DNA of 64,000 nucleotides from Chloroflexota bacterium (lineage in GTDB: Bacteria > Chloroflexota > Dehalococcoidia > Lucifugimonadales > UBA3495): the NCBI GenBank assembly GCA_028875055.1, contig JAPPGG010000045.1, positions 62,001-126,000 on the forward strand, in the 5' to 3' direction. Numbering within the stretch: the first letter of the stretch is position 1; each line of letters begins with the position of its first letter. The notes under the pieces are model-generated. The model was not told the origin of the DNA, did not search any database, and saw only the letters and a list, made by a program, of their open reading frames with translations. This document shows, piece by piece, positions 44,203 through 52,787 of the stretch. Made by a program: the position numbers and the translations under genes.

Positions 44203-45726
44203 TCACCATTTCCTGCTGCGCTTGATAAGTACCAGTCCCAAGGGCGTTCCCAGCAACAGGAGCAAGGCTATTTCGCCCACAAAGCCGCCCTGAACCGATG
44301 GGGGGCCACAGCCACCGTCGGCCGCCTCCGGCTCGCTCTCCAACGGAGCTTCGGGCTCCGGGGCTACGGACGCCGTCTCGGGAGCCGCCGGCTCTGCGGC
44401 TGACTGTACCGGAGCCGGGGTTGGCGCCACTGGGGCCGGAGCTATGACGGCCGCCGGTGGCTGGGTAGGCGCCGGCGCGGGGTCCGGTACGACCGCCGGT
44501 TCGGCCTGCCTGGGTGCAAAGGTAGGCATCAGGATAGGCGACACCGTAGCGTCCGGAATATTTTCCAGCAGGGGTCGGCGGGAAGGCGCCACGGGCTTCG
44601 GCAGCGGCTCCAGTCCGATTTCCTCCCGCCAGGCCGAGTCGATTCCGTGCTGGTCCAGGCCATAGACCGCCATCAGGGCGGAGTCAATGTCCAGGGTACG
44701 CTTGAGGGCCTTCATCAGCTCGCCCATCTTTTCTTCCCCGTACTCCTCGACCATGAAAGTAACGACGGAATCTCCGTGGCCGTAGGCATAAAGGATCTCC
44801 TCCGGAGTGCCGCTGTAGGAACCCAGGTGCCAGAGCGGTCGCAACTTGTCCCTGTCAATCGCCTCTTCCACGGTGCCGTTCAGGAGCTCCCGGTTGTCGC
44901 CGTGGTAAGAGCCATACTCCGCCAATCCCTCATTCAGCCAGGCCGGGACCTGGGGATATGCTCGCCCCAGGACGTCTCCCACCAGTAAATGAACGAATTC
45001 GTGGGCCGTGGTGCTGGTTACCGAGCCGCTGCCGGAATGGACCATCAACACCCGCTCCTGGTCAAAGGCCATGCCAGCGGTAATCAGCTGGCTGCTGGTG
45101 GCCTGGGAACGGAAGGGCAGCGCCCCAAACATTTCGCGGTAGTTGTGGTAGGTAACAATGTGCAGGGGCAGTTCCGGGTTGACTCCCAGCAGGGGGCCGG
45201 TTATCCGCATGGATTCCAGCGCCGTTTCCAGAACGTGCTCCGCCCTGCTCTTGACCAGGGGGTCGTTGTAATAGACCGTTACAATGCCTTCCGAGACCGT
45301 GAACCACTCGAAACGCGTGTCCAGGTAAACGAAGACCTGCTCTTCCGTCTGCAGAACCCTGCCTTCCGCGTCCCGTACCTCGAAGGAATAGGCCATCCTT
45401 GTGCCTGGCGGAACATAATTGTTGCCGCTGGTCAGCAGTTCGGCCTCGCCGCTGACGGTGACTCCAGGCTCGAACTCCACCTGGCGATAGGCGCTGCGAG
45501 TGGTCTGGCCTATAGTTTTCATTACCACCCGGACTTCTTCAATGTCGTCGGGCCCCGTTACTTCAACGAAGAACTTGACATCGGTGGGGAAGTTCGTCTC
45601 TACCCGGTGGTCCAATATCTGAATTTCGGATTGCTGGGCCTCCGCGGGACTCACGCCCGCAACAAACCCAACCACCGCCGCAATAGCGAAGGCGGCAATT
45701 CCCAACAGAACGAATGAGTTTTTCAT
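44203..45726 (-). CDS. Secreted, C-terminally anchored gluzincin-type metallopeptidase (peptidase MA-like)
   Basis: 507 aa. Signal peptide MKNSFVLLGIAAFAIAAVVG with cleavage near AEAQ. An Ig-like domain follows, then a zinc peptidase domain with HEFVH (His242-His246) and the downstream glutamate in LNEGLAEYGSYHGD. A Pro/Ala/Glu-rich stretch of about 90 residues ends in GGCGPP, a hydrophobic helix (EIALLLLLGTPLGLVLI) and KRSRKW, a cell-surface anchor. The ATG at 45726 has AAAGGT upstream. Substrate unknown. Confidence 0.85.
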   Translation of the reverse strand: MKNSFVLLGIAAFAIAAVVGFVAGVSPAEAQQSEIQILDHRVETNFPTDVKFFVEVTGPDDIEEVRVVMKTIGQTTRSAYRQVEFEPGVTVSGEAELLTSGNNYVPPGTRMAYSFEVRDAEGRVLQTEEQVFVYLDTRFEWFTVSEGIVTVYYNDPLVKSRAEHVLETALESMRITGPLLGVNPELPLHIVTYHNYREMFGALPFRSQATSSQLITAGMAFDQERVLMVHSGSGSVTSTTAHEFVHLLVGDVLGRAYPQVPAWLNEGLAEYGSYHGDNRELLNGTVEEAIDRDKLRPLWHLGSYSGTPEEILYAYGHGDSVVTFMVEEYGEEKMGELMKALKRTLDIDSALMAVYGLDQHGIDSAWREEIGLEPLPKPVAPSRRPLLENIPDATVSPILMPTFAPRQAEPAVVPDPAPAPTQPPAAVIAPAPVAPTPAPVQSAAEPAAPETASVAPEPEAPLESEPEAADGGCGPPSVQGGFVGEIALLLLLGTPLGLVLIKRSRKW

Positions 45727-46022
45727 GTCTGACCTTTCTGCCAAAATTGGGCCAAGGGTGGCCTCCGCCGCCAACCGGCTTCAGGCAAAGAGCATCAATG
45801 GACCCACAAACCATTATAGAACCAACAGGGATTCTGCAAAAACTTCGGCGGTCACGTTTCTCTTACGCTTTTCCTGCCCCTACGGACTTGACGAAGGGAC
45901 AAGTCGATACAAACTTGGCAATCGCGCCTCAGCTGCAGTCCAAAGAGAACCGGGCCGGCCGGAATGTTGCCGTCCTGCCCCGTCCCCACTCCCCGGTGGA
46001 ATTGCATCTTACCTTGACGGCG
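45727..46022. other. Divergent intergenic region before gcvT
   Basis: No gene supported; short frames lack ribosome sites. No repeat or riboswitch-like fold was recognised; in particular I see no convincing tandem glycine riboswitch. Confidence 0.4.
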
Positions 46023-46052
46023 TTGGTAAAGACCTTTCTGAGTCCGTATAAT
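46023..46052 (+). promoter_or_regulatory. Promoter of gcvT, implying a leaderless mRNA
   Basis: TTGGTA at 46023-46028, an 18-base spacer and a perfect TATAAT at 46047-46052. The gcvT ATG begins seven bases after the -10 ends, so transcription would start at or next to the A of the ATG. Confidence 0.6.
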
Positions 46053-46058
46053 TGAAAT

Positions 46059-47153
46059 ATGAACCAGCAAACAATACTCTGCCAAACCCACCTCGACCTG
46101 AATGCCAGGATGGTGCCCTTCGGCGGATGGGATATGCCGGTCCAGTATTCGGGCATCATCAATGAAGTCAAAGCGGTCCGCACCGCGGCAGGAATCTTCG
46201 ACGTTTCCCACATGGGCCGCCTGTACATTTCCGGCCCCCGCTCAGGGGCATTTCTGGACCGGATGCTGACGGGCTCAGCCACTGGTCTGAGGCAGGGACG
46301 CGCCCGCTATTGCCTTATCTGCAATGAGTCCGGCGGCGTCATTGACGACACCATTTTCTATCGCCTTGGCGACGAGGAATTCTTGCTGATACCCAACGCC
46401 GGCAACCGTCCCGCTGTGGTTGAATGGTTCAACCAGTGGATCGAGGCGGAATTCTCGGGCGGAGTAAGCATTGATGACCGGACAACCGAAACCGGCCTGA
46501 TAGCCCTCCAGGGCCCCGGGGCAGCGAATTTGCTGGACAGCCTCTGCACTCTGACCGGAGGCGCCTCGCCATCATCTCTGAGGTTTTTCGCCTGGGGAGA
46601 GGGTGAACTGGGCCCCCACACCGTTTTTGTGGGGCGCACCGGCTACACTGGCGAAGACGGGTTCGAGCTTTCCATGTCCAGCCAGGATGCGACTCCAGTG
46701 TGGAATGCCCTGATGGAAGCGGGGGCGCTTCCCTGCGGGCTTGGGGCCCGCGACGTGCTTCGCCTGGAAGCCGCTCTCCCCCTGCACGGACACGAAATAG
46801 ACGCCAACACATCCCCCATTGAGGCCGGCCTGGACCGGTTTGTCCGTCGCGAGGGCGACTATATAGGACAACCCGTCCTGGCACAGCAGCGCAGCGATGG
46901 AACGGAGCGCCGGCTGGTGGGCCTGAAACTGCCCGGCCGCAGCGCTCCCCGAGCCGAGTACCCGATTCTGGCGAACGGGCAGGAAGTAGGTCGAATAACC
47001 AGCGGCAGCTTTTCGCCCACCCTTGACACCAGCATTGCAATGGGCTACGTTTTTGCGGGCCATTCAGAAGCCGGCACGACACTGGATGTGGACATTCGGG
47101 GTCGCCCGGCAGCTGCGACAGTAGTTCCTCTGCCCTTCTACAGCAGAAGCTGA
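46059..47153 (+). CDS. gcvT: Glycine cleavage system T protein (aminomethyltransferase)
   Basis: Takes the aminomethyl group from lipoyl-GcvH, releases ammonia and makes methylene-tetrahydrofolate. 364 aa. MVPFGGWDMPVQYSGIINE, GIFDVSHMGRL, YTGEDGFELSM and DVLRLEAALPLHGHEID are GcvT marks, and the C-terminal barrel includes EVGRITSGSFSPTLDTSIAMGYV. It is first in gcvT-gcvH-gcvPA-gcvPB. There is no ribosome site, in line with a leaderless message. Confidence 0.95.
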   Translation: MNQQTILCQTHLDLNARMVPFGGWDMPVQYSGIINEVKAVRTAAGIFDVSHMGRLYISGPRSGAFLDRMLTGSATGLRQGRARYCLICNESGGVIDDTIFYRLGDEEFLLIPNAGNRPAVVEWFNQWIEAEFSGGVSIDDRTTETGLIALQGPGAANLLDSLCTLTGGASPSSLRFFAWGEGELGPHTVFVGRTGYTGEDGFELSMSSQDATPVWNALMEAGALPCGLGARDVLRLEAALPLHGHEIDANTSPIEAGLDRFVRREGDYIGQPVLAQQRSDGTERRLVGLKLPGRSAPRAEYPILANGQEVGRITSGSFSPTLDTSIAMGYVFAGHSEAGTTLDVDIRGRPAAATVVPLPFYSRS

Positions 47154-47184
47154 ATCTACCCAACAATCAGGAGGCCGCTACAGG

Positions 47185-47574
47185 ATGAGTCCCGAGGACC
47201 GCAAATATACCCGTGAGCATGAATGGGCCAAGGTGGAAGACGCCGACGCCAAACTGGTTTCCGTAGGCATTACCCACTTTGCCCAGGACGAACTGGGAGA
47301 CATTGTATATTTCGACCTGCCCAACGCCGGCGACAGTGTTGCATACATGCAAAAGATGGGCGAGGTTGAATCGGTAAAGGCCGTCTCCGACCTGTTCTCC
47401 CCGGTCACCGGCAGGATTGACGCCGTGAACAGCGAACTGGTGGACCACCCGGAACTGGTCAACGACGACCCCTTTGAAGCCGGCTGGATCATGCGAGTTG
47501 TGCTGGAGGACCTGGGAGAGCTGGACACCCTCATGTCCGCCAATGAGTACGACGAATATACCGGAGCAAGCTAG
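47185..47574 (+). CDS. gcvH: Glycine cleavage system H protein
   Basis: Lipoyl carrier that moves the aminomethyl group between P, T and L proteins. 129 aa. The lipoylated Lys65 is in GEVESVKAVSDLFSPVTG; the opening YTREHEWAKVED and the GWIMRVVLEDLGELDTLMSANEY end are typical. AGGAGG-type sequence precedes the ATG. It lies 31 bases after gcvT. Confidence 0.96.
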   Translation: MSPEDRKYTREHEWAKVEDADAKLVSVGITHFAQDELGDIVYFDLPNAGDSVAYMQKMGEVESVKAVSDLFSPVTGRIDAVNSELVDHPELVNDDPFEAGWIMRVVLEDLGELDTLMSANEYDEYTGAS

Positions 47575-47703
47575 CGAACCTCAAAGGCCTGAAGAGGGGC
47601 GGTGGCGGAGAGGAGAGCTAATGGAGATCCGCGGCGCGACGGCCGCAATTGCGGGTAGGACTGTTCCTTCCAAAACCGTAGGCGCCACTCAGGAGTATTG
47701 CCC

Positions 47704-49056
47704 TTGACTACTGCCCATTTCCAATCCCACTACATCCCCAACACGGAACGGGAACAGGCCGAGATGCTGGCCACCCTTGGCCTCACTAGCATCGACGAAC
47801 TTTTTCATGACATTCCGGACGAATACCGGAATCCTCCCCTGAATCTGCCGGAACCACTATCGGAGCTGGAAATACAGCGGGAACTGGCCGGACTCGCCTC
47901 AAAAAACCGATCCCTGGGCAGCGGACCATCCTTCCTGGGCGCCGGCTCCTATCACCACTTCATACCGGCCATAGTCAAGGCCCTGATGACCCGGGGAGAG
48001 TTTCTAACCGCTTACACTCCCTACCAGCCCGAGGTAAGCCAGGGCACCCTTCAGGTTATTTACGAGTTCCAGACTCTCATCAGCAGTTTGTTCGGCATGG
48101 AGGTAGCCAACGCCGGCATGTACGACGGCGCTACCAGCCTGGCCGAAGGCGTGCTGATGGCCTGCCGCGTCACCAACCGCGAACGGGTGGCTGTTTCCGA
48201 CACCGTATCTCCCACCTACCTGCAGGTGATTCGCACCTACTGCCAGGCCCACGGCATAGACATCGAGGTGGTCCGGCACTGGGAACCGGAAGTCGGTGAC
48301 GACACTGCCTGCCTCGTCGTTCAATACCCCAATTTCTATGGGGGGCTGGAAGACCTGGGAGACTTTGCCCAGCTGGCCCACGGGCACGGCGCCCTGTTGG
48401 TGGTCTCCACCGACCCCACCGCCTGCGGCATGCTCAACCCGCCAGGACATTACAGCGCAGACATTGTGACGGGAGAGGGACAGCCTTTGGGCATCCCCAC
48501 CAGTTATGGCGGCCCTTACCTGGGCCTCTTTACCTGCAAGGAACAGTACATCAGGCAGATGCCCAGCCGCCTGGTGGGTCGCACGGTGGACAGCCAGGGC
48601 CGGACCGGCTACGTTCTCACCCTCCAGACCCGGGAGCAGCACATCCGCCGGGAACGGGCCACCAGCAACATTTGCACTAACGAGGCCCTTTACGCCCTGG
48701 CATCAACCATTTATCTTGCCGCCATGGGACGGCAGGGTCTGAAGCAGGTTGCTGAACTGTGCTACCACAAGGCCCACTACGCCGCCTCCCGGATAGAATC
48801 CCTGCCAGGGTATAACCTGCCCTTCCAGCGGGGGCCTTTCTTCCAGGAGTTTGTGGTCCAGTGCCCGGCGCCTCCCGCTGAAATCAATCGGAAGTTGATG
48901 GAACGGAACATCCTGGGCGGCCTGGACATCAGCGTTCCACCTTATAGCGCCCCCCTGCCGCCGGACTTGGACAAGGGAATGCTGGTGTGTGTCACCGAGA
49001 TGAACAGCAAGGAAGATATTGACGCTCTGGTAGCAGGGCTGGCGGAGTTTAACTGA
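47704..49056 (+). CDS. gcvPA: Glycine dehydrogenase (decarboxylating) subunit 1
   Basis: N-terminal half of the split P protein. About 450 aa. HYIPNTEREQAEMLATLG, FLGAGSYHHFIPA, TAYTPYQPEVSQGTLQVIYEFQT and SYGGPYLGLFTCKEQYIRQMPSRLVGRT are diagnostic. TTG at 47704 is preferred because AGGAG lies nine bases upstream; TTG at 47698 is too close. 129 bases separate it from gcvH. It overlaps gcvPB by one base (TGATG). Confidence 0.95.
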   Translation: MTTAHFQSHYIPNTEREQAEMLATLGLTSIDELFHDIPDEYRNPPLNLPEPLSELEIQRELAGLASKNRSLGSGPSFLGAGSYHHFIPAIVKALMTRGEFLTAYTPYQPEVSQGTLQVIYEFQTLISSLFGMEVANAGMYDGATSLAEGVLMACRVTNRERVAVSDTVSPTYLQVIRTYCQAHGIDIEVVRHWEPEVGDDTACLVVQYPNFYGGLEDLGDFAQLAHGHGALLVVSTDPTACGMLNPPGHYSADIVTGEGQPLGIPTSYGGPYLGLFTCKEQYIRQMPSRLVGRTVDSQGRTGYVLTLQTREQHIRRERATSNICTNEALYALASTIYLAAMGRQGLKQVAELCYHKAHYAASRIESLPGYNLPFQRGPFFQEFVVQCPAPPAEINRKLMERNILGGLDISVPPYSAPLPPDLDKGMLVCVTEMNSKEDIDALVAGLAEFN

Positions 49057-50528
49057 TGCTCAAAGGTGGATCCAGAGATACCGGCAAGCTCCTGATGGAG
49101 CGCAGCGTCCCGGGCAGGGCCGGCGTGGTTGCCCCTCCCCTGGACGTTCCCGAACAGCCGCTGCCCGATGCGTCCATGCTGCGGGACGATCTGGCGCTGC
49201 CCGAGGTTTCCGAGCCAGAGGTGGTCCAGTACTTTACCGCCCTGAGCCAGCAGAATTTCTCCATCGACACCCAGTTCTATCCCCTGGGCAGCTGTACGAT
49301 GAAGTACAACCCCAAGATCAACGACGAAATGGCCTTCCTGCCGGGTTTTGCGGCCATACATCCGTTGCAACCCCCCGACCAGAGCCAGGGCGCCCTGGAA
49401 CTGCTCCATACACTGCAGGAGTACCTGGGCGAAATTACCGGCATGTCCGGCGTCAGCCTGGCGACCCTGGCCGGCGCCCACGGCGAACTGGCCGGCGTGT
49501 TGATGATGCGGGCCTACCACCACTCCCGCGGCGATACGGGGCGCATCAAGATGGCCATTCCCGACAGCGCCCACGGCACCAATCCAGCCTCTGCAGCCAT
49601 GGCCGGCTTTGAGGTTGTGACGCTGGCCTCGGACGAGGACGGCAACGTGGACCTGGAAGCCCTCCACGAACTGGTGGGTCCGGACCTGGCCGGGGTGATG
49701 ATCACATTGCCCAGCACCCTTGGCCTGTTTGACCGGAACATCGTCGAAGTCTGCCGCATAGTCCACGAGGCGGGTGGCCTGGTGTACGGCGACGGCGCCA
49801 ACATGAACGCCCTGCTGGGCCGCGCCAAGCTGGGCGATTTGGGCTTCGATGTAATCCACCTGAACCTGCACAAGACCTTCAGCACTCCCCACGGCGGCGG
49901 CGGTCCCGGGGCGGGACCCGTATGCTGCGCGCCTATCCTCGAGCCTTACCTGGCAGCCCCCATCGTAACGGCCAGCGCCAACGGGTCAGGTCCAACCTAC
50001 GCGCTGTCCAATCCGGAGCAAAGCATCGGCAAGATGAGCGGGTATCACGGCAACTTTGGCGTGCTGGTCCGCGCTTACACCTACATCCGGACCCTCGGTG
50101 ACGCCGGAATCAAGTCAATTAGCGGAAATGCCGTCCTGAACGCCAACTACCTCTTAGGCGCCCTGAAGGATATCTACTATCTTCCCTATGACCGCACCTG
50201 CATGCACGAAGTGGTACTGTCGGCCGACTGGCAGCGCGCTCGGGGAGTAAGTGGCCTGGACGTGGCCAAGCGACTCCTGGACTACGGATTCCACGCGCCT
50301 ACCATGTACTTCCCGCTCATCGTTCACGAGGCCCTGATGATAGAGCCCACCGAGTCGGAGAACCGGTACACCCTGGACGCGTTCATAGAAGCCCTGCGCC
50401 AGATAAACCGGGAATCTGAAACTGACCCGGACATGGTGCACCACGCCCCTCACACTACCCCGGTGTCCCGGCTGGACGAGGCGGGCGCGGCCCGGCATCC
50501 AGACCTCAGGTGGCGCCCCAAAACCTGA
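49056..50528 (+). CDS. gcvPB: Glycine dehydrogenase (decarboxylating) subunit 2
   Basis: C-terminal half of the split P protein; it carries the PLP lysine, K273, in NLHKTFSTPHGGGGPGAGP. 490 aa. YPLGSCTMKYNPKIND, LAGAHGELAGVLMMRAYH and DSAHGTNPASAAMAGF match the family. Together with gcvPA it decarboxylates glycine and loads GcvH. The L protein (lpd) is not in the window. A hairpin follows the stop. Confidence 0.96.
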   Translation: MLKGGSRDTGKLLMERSVPGRAGVVAPPLDVPEQPLPDASMLRDDLALPEVSEPEVVQYFTALSQQNFSIDTQFYPLGSCTMKYNPKINDEMAFLPGFAAIHPLQPPDQSQGALELLHTLQEYLGEITGMSGVSLATLAGAHGELAGVLMMRAYHHSRGDTGRIKMAIPDSAHGTNPASAAMAGFEVVTLASDEDGNVDLEALHELVGPDLAGVMITLPSTLGLFDRNIVEVCRIVHEAGGLVYGDGANMNALLGRAKLGDLGFDVIHLNLHKTFSTPHGGGGPGAGPVCCAPILEPYLAAPIVTASANGSGPTYALSNPEQSIGKMSGYHGNFGVLVRAYTYIRTLGDAGIKSISGNAVLNANYLLGALKDIYYLPYDRTCMHEVVLSADWQRARGVSGLDVAKRLLDYGFHAPTMYFPLIVHEALMIEPTESENRYTLDAFIEALRQINRESETDPDMVHHAPHTTPVSRLDEAGAARHPDLRWRPKT

Positions 50529-50556
50529 CTTTCCGGGCAATATTCTGCTTCAGCAA

Positions 50557-50587
50557 GGGCCGCCTCCCTTCCGGCAGGGGGCGGCCC
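50557..50587 (+). terminator. Terminator of the gcv operon
   Basis: GGGCCGCC (50557-50564) pairs with GGCGGCCC (50580-50587), with CCCT/AGGG extending the fold inside. GCAGTTTTG follows. It lies 28 bases after the gcvPB stop. Confidence 0.7.
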
Positions 50588-50695
50588 GCAGTTTTGCGCC
50601 GCCGTGGATGGCGCAAGCATTGGCTGAACTGGGCTCAGGCGTTACAATGCCGGAAACCGGCTGAAGTTCATTTAATAGCGTCAGGAGGTACAACC

Positions 50696-51637
50696 ATGCC
50701 ACTGGACCCGCAAATCGTGACTGTGATGGAGGCTGTGGCTGCCCTTGGACTGCCACCCAACAATGAGGTTTCACCCGAGCAAGCGCGCATCAACGGGAAA
50801 ATGCGTCCCCGAGCACCGGGTCCCGACGTCGGCAAGGTGGAAGACCGGACCATTCCGGGCCCCGGAGGCGAAATACCCGTCCGCATTTACACGCCGACAG
50901 GCTCCGGACCCTTCCCCGGGCTGGCCTGGTTCCACGGCGGAGGCTGGGTAGTCGGTGACCTGGATACCGCTGACGGCGCTGCCCGGCAGTTGTGTGCCGG
51001 CGCCGATTGCGTGGTGGTTTCCGTGGACTACCGCCTGGCCCCCGAAACCAGGTTCCCCGGTGCCGCCGACGATTGCTACGCTGCCACCCAGTGGCTGTCA
51101 GCCAATGCGGCTTCCCTTAATGTGGACCCCGCCCGCATCGCAACCGGCGGCGACAGCGCCGGCGGAAACCTGTCGGCTGCCGTCTCTCTTATGTCCCGTG
51201 ACCGGGGAGGCTGTGACCTGGTGTTTCAACTGCTGGTTTATCCCGTAACGGAGCGAAATTTCGACACCATCTCCTACATCGAAAACGGCGAGGGTTACTC
51301 CCTGACCAGGGAGGGTATGGTCTGGTTCTGGGACCACTACCTGGCCAGCGACTCTGATGCAACCAATCCTTACGCAGCTCCAATGCACGCCGCCGACTTG
51401 AGCGGTTTGCCCCCGGCCCTGATAATCACCGCCGAGTATGACCCACTCCGCGACGAAGGCGAGGCCTTTGGCCAGAAGCTCTCAGCAGCCGGCGTACCCA
51501 CCGTCTGCACCCGCTACGACGGCATGATTCACGGTTTCTTCGGAATGTCTGCCTCAGTGGACAAGGCAAAGGAAGCGGTGGAACAGGCCGCCACCTGCCT
51601 GAAAGAGGCATTTTCCGGAGCGCCCGTAGTCAGCTGA
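50696..51637 (+). CDS. Alpha/beta-hydrolase, hormone-sensitive-lipase (HSL) type esterase
   Basis: 313 aa. Oxyanion-hole motif HGGGW (80-84), nucleophile Ser154 in GGDSAGG, acid Asp in ITAEYDPLRDEG and His in GMIHGFF. VDYRLAPETRFPGAADDCYAA is a family IV marker. ATG at 50696 follows CAGGAGG. It should hydrolyse small carboxylic esters. Substrate unknown. Monocistronic with its own terminator. Confidence 0.93.
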   Translation: MPLDPQIVTVMEAVAALGLPPNNEVSPEQARINGKMRPRAPGPDVGKVEDRTIPGPGGEIPVRIYTPTGSGPFPGLAWFHGGGWVVGDLDTADGAARQLCAGADCVVVSVDYRLAPETRFPGAADDCYAATQWLSANAASLNVDPARIATGGDSAGGNLSAAVSLMSRDRGGCDLVFQLLVYPVTERNFDTISYIENGEGYSLTREGMVWFWDHYLASDSDATNPYAAPMHAADLSGLPPALIITAEYDPLRDEGEAFGQKLSAAGVPTVCTRYDGMIHGFFGMSASVDKAKEAVEQAATCLKEAFSGAPVVS

Positions 51638-51685
51638 CCAGGTTGGAATGCGCTGGACCGGGGTCTGGCGTCTCTTACAAAAACG

Positions 51686-51711
51686 CCGGGGGCAGGAAAA
51701 TCTGCCCCCGG
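51686..51711 (+). terminator. Rho-independent terminator of the esterase gene
   Basis: CCGGGGGCAG and CTGCCCCCGG form a perfect 10-bp stem with a GAAAAT loop, followed by TCTCTTGTTT. It lies 48 bases after the stop. Confidence 0.85.
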
Positions 51712-51862
51712 TCTCTTGTTTAGTTCGTCCGTTGGTAGATTGCGAAACCCTGCGATAGCCACGGCATTCTCCTTGTGATAGTATCCGCCCGATACACTTA
51801 CGGGCCGCTCCCCGGCTTGTGGGTTCGGGTCACGGCTCAATCCTCATTTAAGGAGTACTGCT

Positions 51863-52708
51863 ATGGAACAGGTAGCAAGTACAGTTTTCGCCGAAACCCA
51901 GATTCGAGGGTGCAACCACGGCTTCGTGGTTACTTCCGAAGGGGTGGTGATGATCGACAGCCCCCAGAAGCCCAGCGACGCCCTGAAGCTCAAGGAGGAG
52001 ATCGCCAGGCACGGCGAATTGCTCTACATCATCAACACGGAGCCCCACGGCGACCACTGGACCGGCAACGCCTACTTTGACGCGCCGGTCATTGCCCATG
52101 AGGGTGTTCGGCAGCGCATCCTGGACACTAACCTGGAGGAACATGTTGCCCGGGTCGCAGGCATGGGTCCGGAGGAACCGGCGTTGCTGGAGAACTACAC
52201 GCCCAATGCCCCGGTGGTCACCTTCCAGAACGGCATGACCCTCCATGTGGGGGACCATACCTTCGAAATGATTCATATGCCCGGTCATACCCTGTACCAG
52301 GCCGCTATCCTCATCAAGGAAGAGGGGGTGGTATTTACCAGCGACAACATCTTTCACAAGGTGCAGACTTACATCCAGGAAGCCAACCCGGACCAGTGGC
52401 TGCGGGCCCTGGAATCCCTGCGCCGGCTGGACGAGGAAATCTTCATCCCCGGGCACGGACGACGGTGCGACAAGAACTACCTGGACGAGCAGGGCGAATA
52501 CATCCTGGAATGGAAGGAATACGCACGCCAGGCAGTGGAACGGGGAATGACCCGGGACGAGGCGGTAGAAAATCTTACCGACCTTACCGACCGGTACCCC
52601 ATGGACGTAGGCCAGGACGGTACCTCACCCCGCGTTATGAAGATGAACGCCGCCAACCTCTGGGACTACTGGAACAGGTCCGGCCTGCACGCCGACAGGC
52701 CGGAGTAA
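51863..52708 (+). CDS. Metallo-beta-lactamase-fold hydrolase with a Glu in the first metal-site position
   Basis: 281 aa. The fold is clear: GFVVTSEGVVMIDSPQ, the metal loop NTEPHGDHWTGN, MIHMPGHTLYQAAILIKEEGVVFTSDNIF and IFIPGHGRRCDK. The HxHxDH motif reads E60-P-H62-G-D64-H65: the first His is Glu, the rest intact. A ribosome site AAGGAG precedes the ATG. It is transcribed alone toward the selenoprotein region. Substrate unknown; lactone, ester or sulfur-redox hydrolases share this fold. Confidence 0.85.
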   Translation: MEQVASTVFAETQIRGCNHGFVVTSEGVVMIDSPQKPSDALKLKEEIARHGELLYIINTEPHGDHWTGNAYFDAPVIAHEGVRQRILDTNLEEHVARVAGMGPEEPALLENYTPNAPVVTFQNGMTLHVGDHTFEMIHMPGHTLYQAAILIKEEGVVFTSDNIFHKVQTYIQEANPDQWLRALESLRRLDEEIFIPGHGRRCDKNYLDEQGEYILEWKEYARQAVERGMTRDEAVENLTDLTDRYPMDVGQDGTSPRVMKMNAANLWDYWNRSGLHADRPE

Positions 52709-52739
52709 TGACGCGCCCGTTAGATGCCGCCAAATGAGT

Positions 52740-52762
52740 GGGGCGGGTTTGAAACCCGCCCC
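52740..52762. terminator. Bidirectional hairpin terminator
   Basis: GGGGCGGGTTT and AAACCCGCCCC form a near-perfect palindrome around one base (9 bp stem with a TTGAA loop). It lies between the converging MBL-fold gene (stop 52708) and the AhpD-like gene (stop 52788) and can serve both. Confidence 0.65.
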
Positions 52763-52787
52763 GGTTAAATTCACCCCGAATCTCCCT

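Noticed and set aside
46023-46052. Glycine riboswitch upstream of gcvT
   Set aside because: The consensus promoter abuts the start codon and no conserved tandem aptamer fold was recognised in the preceding 300 bases.
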